From: Roseococcus sp.
GTDB lineage: Bacteria; Pseudomonadota; Alphaproteobacteria; Acetobacterales; Acetobacteraceae
NCBI RefSeq assembly: GCF_019747315.1
Contig: NZ_JAIEQY010000166.1
Location: 1-33,286 of the forward strand
DNA length: 33,286 nt
Direction: 5' to 3'
Below, in pieces: positions 31,071 to 33,286 of the stretch. Below the pieces are notes generated by a model, which ran no database searches, was not told where the DNA came from, and saw only the letters and a list, made by a program, of their open reading frames with translations. Within the stretch, counting starts at the first letter, position 1. The number at the start of each line of letters is the position of its first letter. The position numbers and the translations under genes were made by a program.

Positions 31071-31696
31071 CATGACATCGGGACCGCGATGTGCCGGGCA
31101 TAGCCGGGCCGCGCCATCAGCCGCCCATGCCAGGCCTGGATTCGCGGCTGCGGCGCGCGGGTGATGGGCAGGGCCAGCCAGCGATGCAGATAGGGGCCGA
31201 GCGCGATATCGGCCAGGCCCAGATGGTCACCGCCGAGATAGGGGGCGATGCCGAGTGCATTCTCCACCATGTCCCACAGCGCCTGCGCCTCGTCCCGCGC
31301 GGCGTTGGTGGCGGGCCAGTCGCGCTTTTCCTCGGGCGTGCGGACATAGGTGAAGAAGATGGTGGTCATCGGCGCGTTGAGGTGGCCCAGCTGCCAATCC
31401 ATCCAGCGCTCGGCGCGCGCCCGGGCGCGGGGCTCCGCCGGGTGCAGCGTGTGGCCGGGGGCGCGGGTGGCCACCAGGTAGCGGCAGATGGTGTTGCTCT
31501 CCCACAGCGAATAGCCATCCGGCTCCTCGATGGTGGGGACGCGGGCATTGGGGTTCATTTCGAGATAGGCGGGCTCCCGCGTGCGGCCGAAGCTGCCGCC
31601 GGCATCCAGCCGCTGATAGGGAATCCCCAGCTCCTCGCAGAGCCAGAGCAGTTTCATGACGTTGGACGAAGTGGCGCGTCCCCAGATCTTCAGCAT
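31070..31696 (-). CDS. Glutathione S-transferase family protein
   Basis: The 208-residue product has the two GST domains. The thioredoxin-like N-terminal domain starts MLKIWGRATSSNVMKLLWLC, with SSNV as the likely glutathione-activating serine region, and EMNPNARVPTIEEPDGYSLW gives the cis-proline VPT motif. ESNTICRYLVA is the usual glutathione-contact ES. The helical C-terminal domain includes RARAERWMDWQLGHLNAPMT and the N-capping block LGLADIALGPYLHRWLAL. It acts in the cytoplasm on electrophiles or as an isomerase; the substrate is unknown. AGGGAG lies seven bases before ATG 31696. Its stop overlaps the first start of the cupin gene and the tandem repeat. Confidence 0.9.
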   Translation of the reverse strand: MLKIWGRATSSNVMKLLWLCEELGIPYQRLDAGGSFGRTREPAYLEMNPNARVPTIEEPDGYSLWESNTICRYLVATRAPGHTLHPAEPRARARAERWMDWQLGHLNAPMTTIFFTYVRTPEEKRDWPATNAARDEAQALWDMVENALGIAPYLGGDHLGLADIALGPYLHRWLALPITRAPQPRIQAWHGRLMARPGYARHIAVPMS

Positions 31697-31789
31697 GGCG
31701 TGTCTCCCTGAACCGCTGGAAAGCCTAGGGCCGGAGGGGAGGGGGCGTGAAGGGCGCGGAATGTCATTGGCGGCCGGCCTGTGGCCTGC

Positions 31790-31815
31790 GTAACCTTCCA
31801 AGAATGTCCCGCGAA
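31790..31815 (+). promoter_or_regulatory. ECF-sigma-type promoter of the catalase-like gene
   Basis: GTAACC (31790-31795), 16 bases, CGAA (31812-31815). As I recall, this is the form reported for Caulobacter SigF, an ECF factor answering oxidative and heavy-metal stress. It would start transcription near 31822, with AAGGAG (31832-31837) and the ATG at 31845 in a short leader. The sigma factor gene is not in the window. Confidence 0.55.
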
Positions 31816-31844
31816 GCAGGGGGGCACGTCCAAGGAGAGACAAC

Positions 31845-32831
31845 ATGCAACGCCGCTCCCTCAGCCTCGCCGCCTGTGCCATCGCTCTTTGCCTGGGGGG
31901 ACTGCAAGCGCGCGCCGAACCCACGCCGGAGGAAATCATCGAGGGCTTCGAGGGCGTGCTGGGCCCGATCCGCACGCATCGGCCGAGCCACCCGAAGGGC
32001 ATCTGCGCCGCCGGCACCTTCACGGCGACGCCCGAGGGCACCCGGCTTTCCGTGGCGCCCGTCTTCAACGGGCAGCGGGTGACCACCACGATCCGTTTCG
32101 GCGTCGCCGGCGCCAATCCGCAGGCCGATGACCGGGCGCGGACCACGCGCGGCCTGTCCATCCGCTTCGAGACGGCGGCGGGCGATGTCTGGGACATGGC
32201 CAATATCTCGGCCCCCATCTTCGGCGCCCCCAATCCGACGGTCTTCCTCGCCAATCTGCGGGTCCGCGCGCCGGACCCCGCGACGGGCCGGCCCAATGCC
32301 GAGCGCATCGCGGCCTTTGTGGCGGCCAACCCCTCGGTCACGCTGCAAGGCGCCTGGCTGGGTGCCACCCTGCCACCGGCGAGCTGGGCGACCACGCCCT
32401 ATTTCGGCGTGAACGCCTTCCGCTTCAAAGGCCAGGATGGCGAGGTGCGCCACGCCCGCTGGGTCTTCGAGCCGCGCGCCGGCGTTGCGCGGCTGACCGC
32501 CGAGCAGATGCAATCCCTGCCGCGCGACTTTCTGGCCGATGAGATTCGCGGGCGCGTGGCGCAGGGCCCCGTCGAGTTCGACATGGTGCTGCAATTCCCG
32601 GCGGCCGGGGATGATCTGCTGAACCCGACCGTCGCCTGGCCGGAGGATCGCCCGCGGACGGTCGTGGGCCGCCTGACCGTGACCTCGGTTGCCGCCGGGC
32701 CGGGTGGCCCTTGCGACCCCATCAGCTTCATGACGCTGGACCAGGAGCCCGGGATCGCCTTCAGCGACGACCCCACTTTGCATGCCAGGGCAGCCCCTTA
32801 CGCCGTGTCCCTCTCACGCCGTACGAACTAA
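31845..32831 (+). CDS. Exported catalase-family peroxidase (SrpA-like)
   Basis: This is a small haem peroxidase of the catalase superfamily, 328 residues, in the periplasm by its signal peptide (MQRRSLSLAACAIALCLGGL, cut near ARA). THRPSHPKGICAAGTFTATP near residue 45 holds the probable distal histidine. RFGVAGANPQADDRARTTRG near 85 corresponds to the catalase asparagine region, followed by LSIRFETAAGDVWDMANISA. TPYFGVNAFRFKGQDGEVRH near 184 is characteristic of SrpA-like proteins. The C-terminal half-domain of true catalases is absent, as expected for this group. AAGGAG lies eight bases before ATG 31845. The probable ECF promoter upstream fits an oxidative-stress role. Confidence 0.9.
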   Translation: MQRRSLSLAACAIALCLGGLQARAEPTPEEIIEGFEGVLGPIRTHRPSHPKGICAAGTFTATPEGTRLSVAPVFNGQRVTTTIRFGVAGANPQADDRARTTRGLSIRFETAAGDVWDMANISAPIFGAPNPTVFLANLRVRAPDPATGRPNAERIAAFVAANPSVTLQGAWLGATLPPASWATTPYFGVNAFRFKGQDGEVRHARWVFEPRAGVARLTAEQMQSLPRDFLADEIRGRVAQGPVEFDMVLQFPAAGDDLLNPTVAWPEDRPRTVVGRLTVTSVAAGPGGPCDPISFMTLDQEPGIAFSDDPTLHARAAPYAVSLSRRTN

Positions 32832-32836
32832 GGATT

Positions 32837-32877
32837 GGGGTCTGGGGCCTCTCGGCCCCAGCCGCCGGAGGCCTTTT
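32837..32877 (+). terminator. Dispersed terminator element, copy 3
   Basis: The first 37 bases are identical to copy 2 at 16702. GGCCTC pairs with GAGGCC and is followed by TTTT, five bases after the catalase-like stop. The alternative GGGGCC-TCTC-GGCCCC hairpin is also possible. Confidence 0.65.
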
Positions 32878-32927
32878 GTTACTTCTTCCTGCCTTGCCGC
32901 CATCCGCCCCCTGGCGTCACATGGGCC

Positions 32928-33286
32928 ATGTCTTCCGCCCTGCTGATCGCCCTCCTCGCCTTCGGCGCCCCGTTCTTCGCGCGGGGTTCCGAGGGCTGGT
33001 TCGGCCTCGCCCCCTGTGAGCTCTGCCTCTGGCAGCGCTGGCCTTATTGGGTCGCAGGGGGCTTCGCGCTGCTGGGGGTGTTTCTCTGGCGCCGTCCGGC
33101 GCTGCTGCTGGCGGGGATGGCCGCCGCCACCTCGGCCGCCATCGGCGCCTTCCATCTCGGTGTGGAATTCGGCTGGTGGCCTTCGCCCTTGCCCGGCTGC
33201 CAGGCGCCCACCTCGGGCGGCATGGCCAGCGTGGAGGATCTGATGCGCAGCATGGCGCCCACGCCCACCAAGCCCTGCGACCAGCC
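32928..33286 (+). CDS. dsbB: Disulfide bond formation protein B (partial, runs off the window)
   Basis: DsbB is an inner-membrane protein that reoxidises the periplasmic oxidase DsbA and passes electrons to quinone. The first 119 residues are present. The first helix MSSALLIALLAFGAPFFARG leads to the first redox pair in LAPCELCLWQRWPYWVAGGF (CELC, then QRWPY, the family signature). Two further helices include FALLGVFLWRRPALLLAGMA and ATSAAIGAFHLGVEFGWWPS. The periplasmic loop has the second cysteine pair, GCQAP and KPCDQ, at the window edge. The N-terminus is a little short, so an earlier start is possible; ATG 32928 has no clear Shine-Dalgarno. Confidence 0.9.
   Translation, partial: MSSALLIALLAFGAPFFARGSEGWFGLAPCELCLWQRWPYWVAGGFALLGVFLWRRPALLLAGMAAATSAAIGAFHLGVEFGWWPSPLPGCQAPTSGGMASVEDLMRSMAPTPTKPCDQ

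Overview
The window is GC-rich (about 70%) and looks like chromosome of an alphaproteobacterium, most likely a Roseomonas-type member of the Acetobacteraceae. This rests on the family mix: orphan Bug/TctC binding proteins, an aapJQM-type amino-acid transporter, an HWE/HisKA_2 histidine kinase, and zapA followed by 6S RNA. No rRNA or tRNA gene, CRISPR array, complete insertion sequence or prophage is visible. Taxonomy is inferred from gene content only.

Layout, left to right. (1) 1-3372: phosphonate C-P lyase genes. phnG-phnH-phnI run leftward with start/stop overlaps, and phnF-phnM run rightward, around a short divergent promoter with a perfect palindromic GntR/HutC-like operator. (2) 3381-7300: housekeeping genes: a small basic protein, a TPR lipoprotein-sized protein, a TauE/SafE exporter, a class I fructose-bisphosphate aldolase, an unknown 137-residue protein, a small coiled-coil protein, zapA, and the 6S RNA. 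(3) 7309-9405: an IS5-type N-terminal domain without a catalytic domain, an orphan ribbon-helix-helix antitoxin-like ORF, and a PAS/HisKA_2 histidine kinase. (4) 9664-12270: a secreted Calx-beta/RTX calcium-binding protein whose 5' end looks lost. (5) 12283-14278: two tandem Bug-type binding proteins with no TctAB partners. (6) 14404-17955: SelO pseudokinase-fold AMPylase, a VOC-family protein and a secreted lipase.

(7) 18070-25884: a tightly coupled seven-gene rightward operon: peptide-type binding protein, two permeases, a fused double ATPase, a secreted esterase, an HI0933-like flavoprotein and a TerB/DUF533 membrane protein. Nearly every junction is a 4-base overlap. (8) 25927-29292: leftward aapJ-aapQ-aapM without the ATPase aapP. 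(9) 29484-33286: an alpha/beta-hydrolase remnant, a lytic transglycosylase, a candidate small RNA, a cupin gene, a glutathione S-transferase, a catalase-like peroxidase under a probable ECF sigma promoter, and the start of dsbB.

The most notable items are two close neighbours. One is a previously unlabelled sRNA candidate at about 30526-30611, with a consensus-like promoter, a C(UUCG)G hairpin, an exposed CCUCCC anti-Shine-Dalgarno segment and a textbook terminator. The other is a 15-bp tandem repeat (30996-31070) that multiplies a complete stop / Shine-Dalgarno / ATG reinitiation module between the GST and cupin genes. A dispersed 37-bp terminator-like element also recurs at gene ends.
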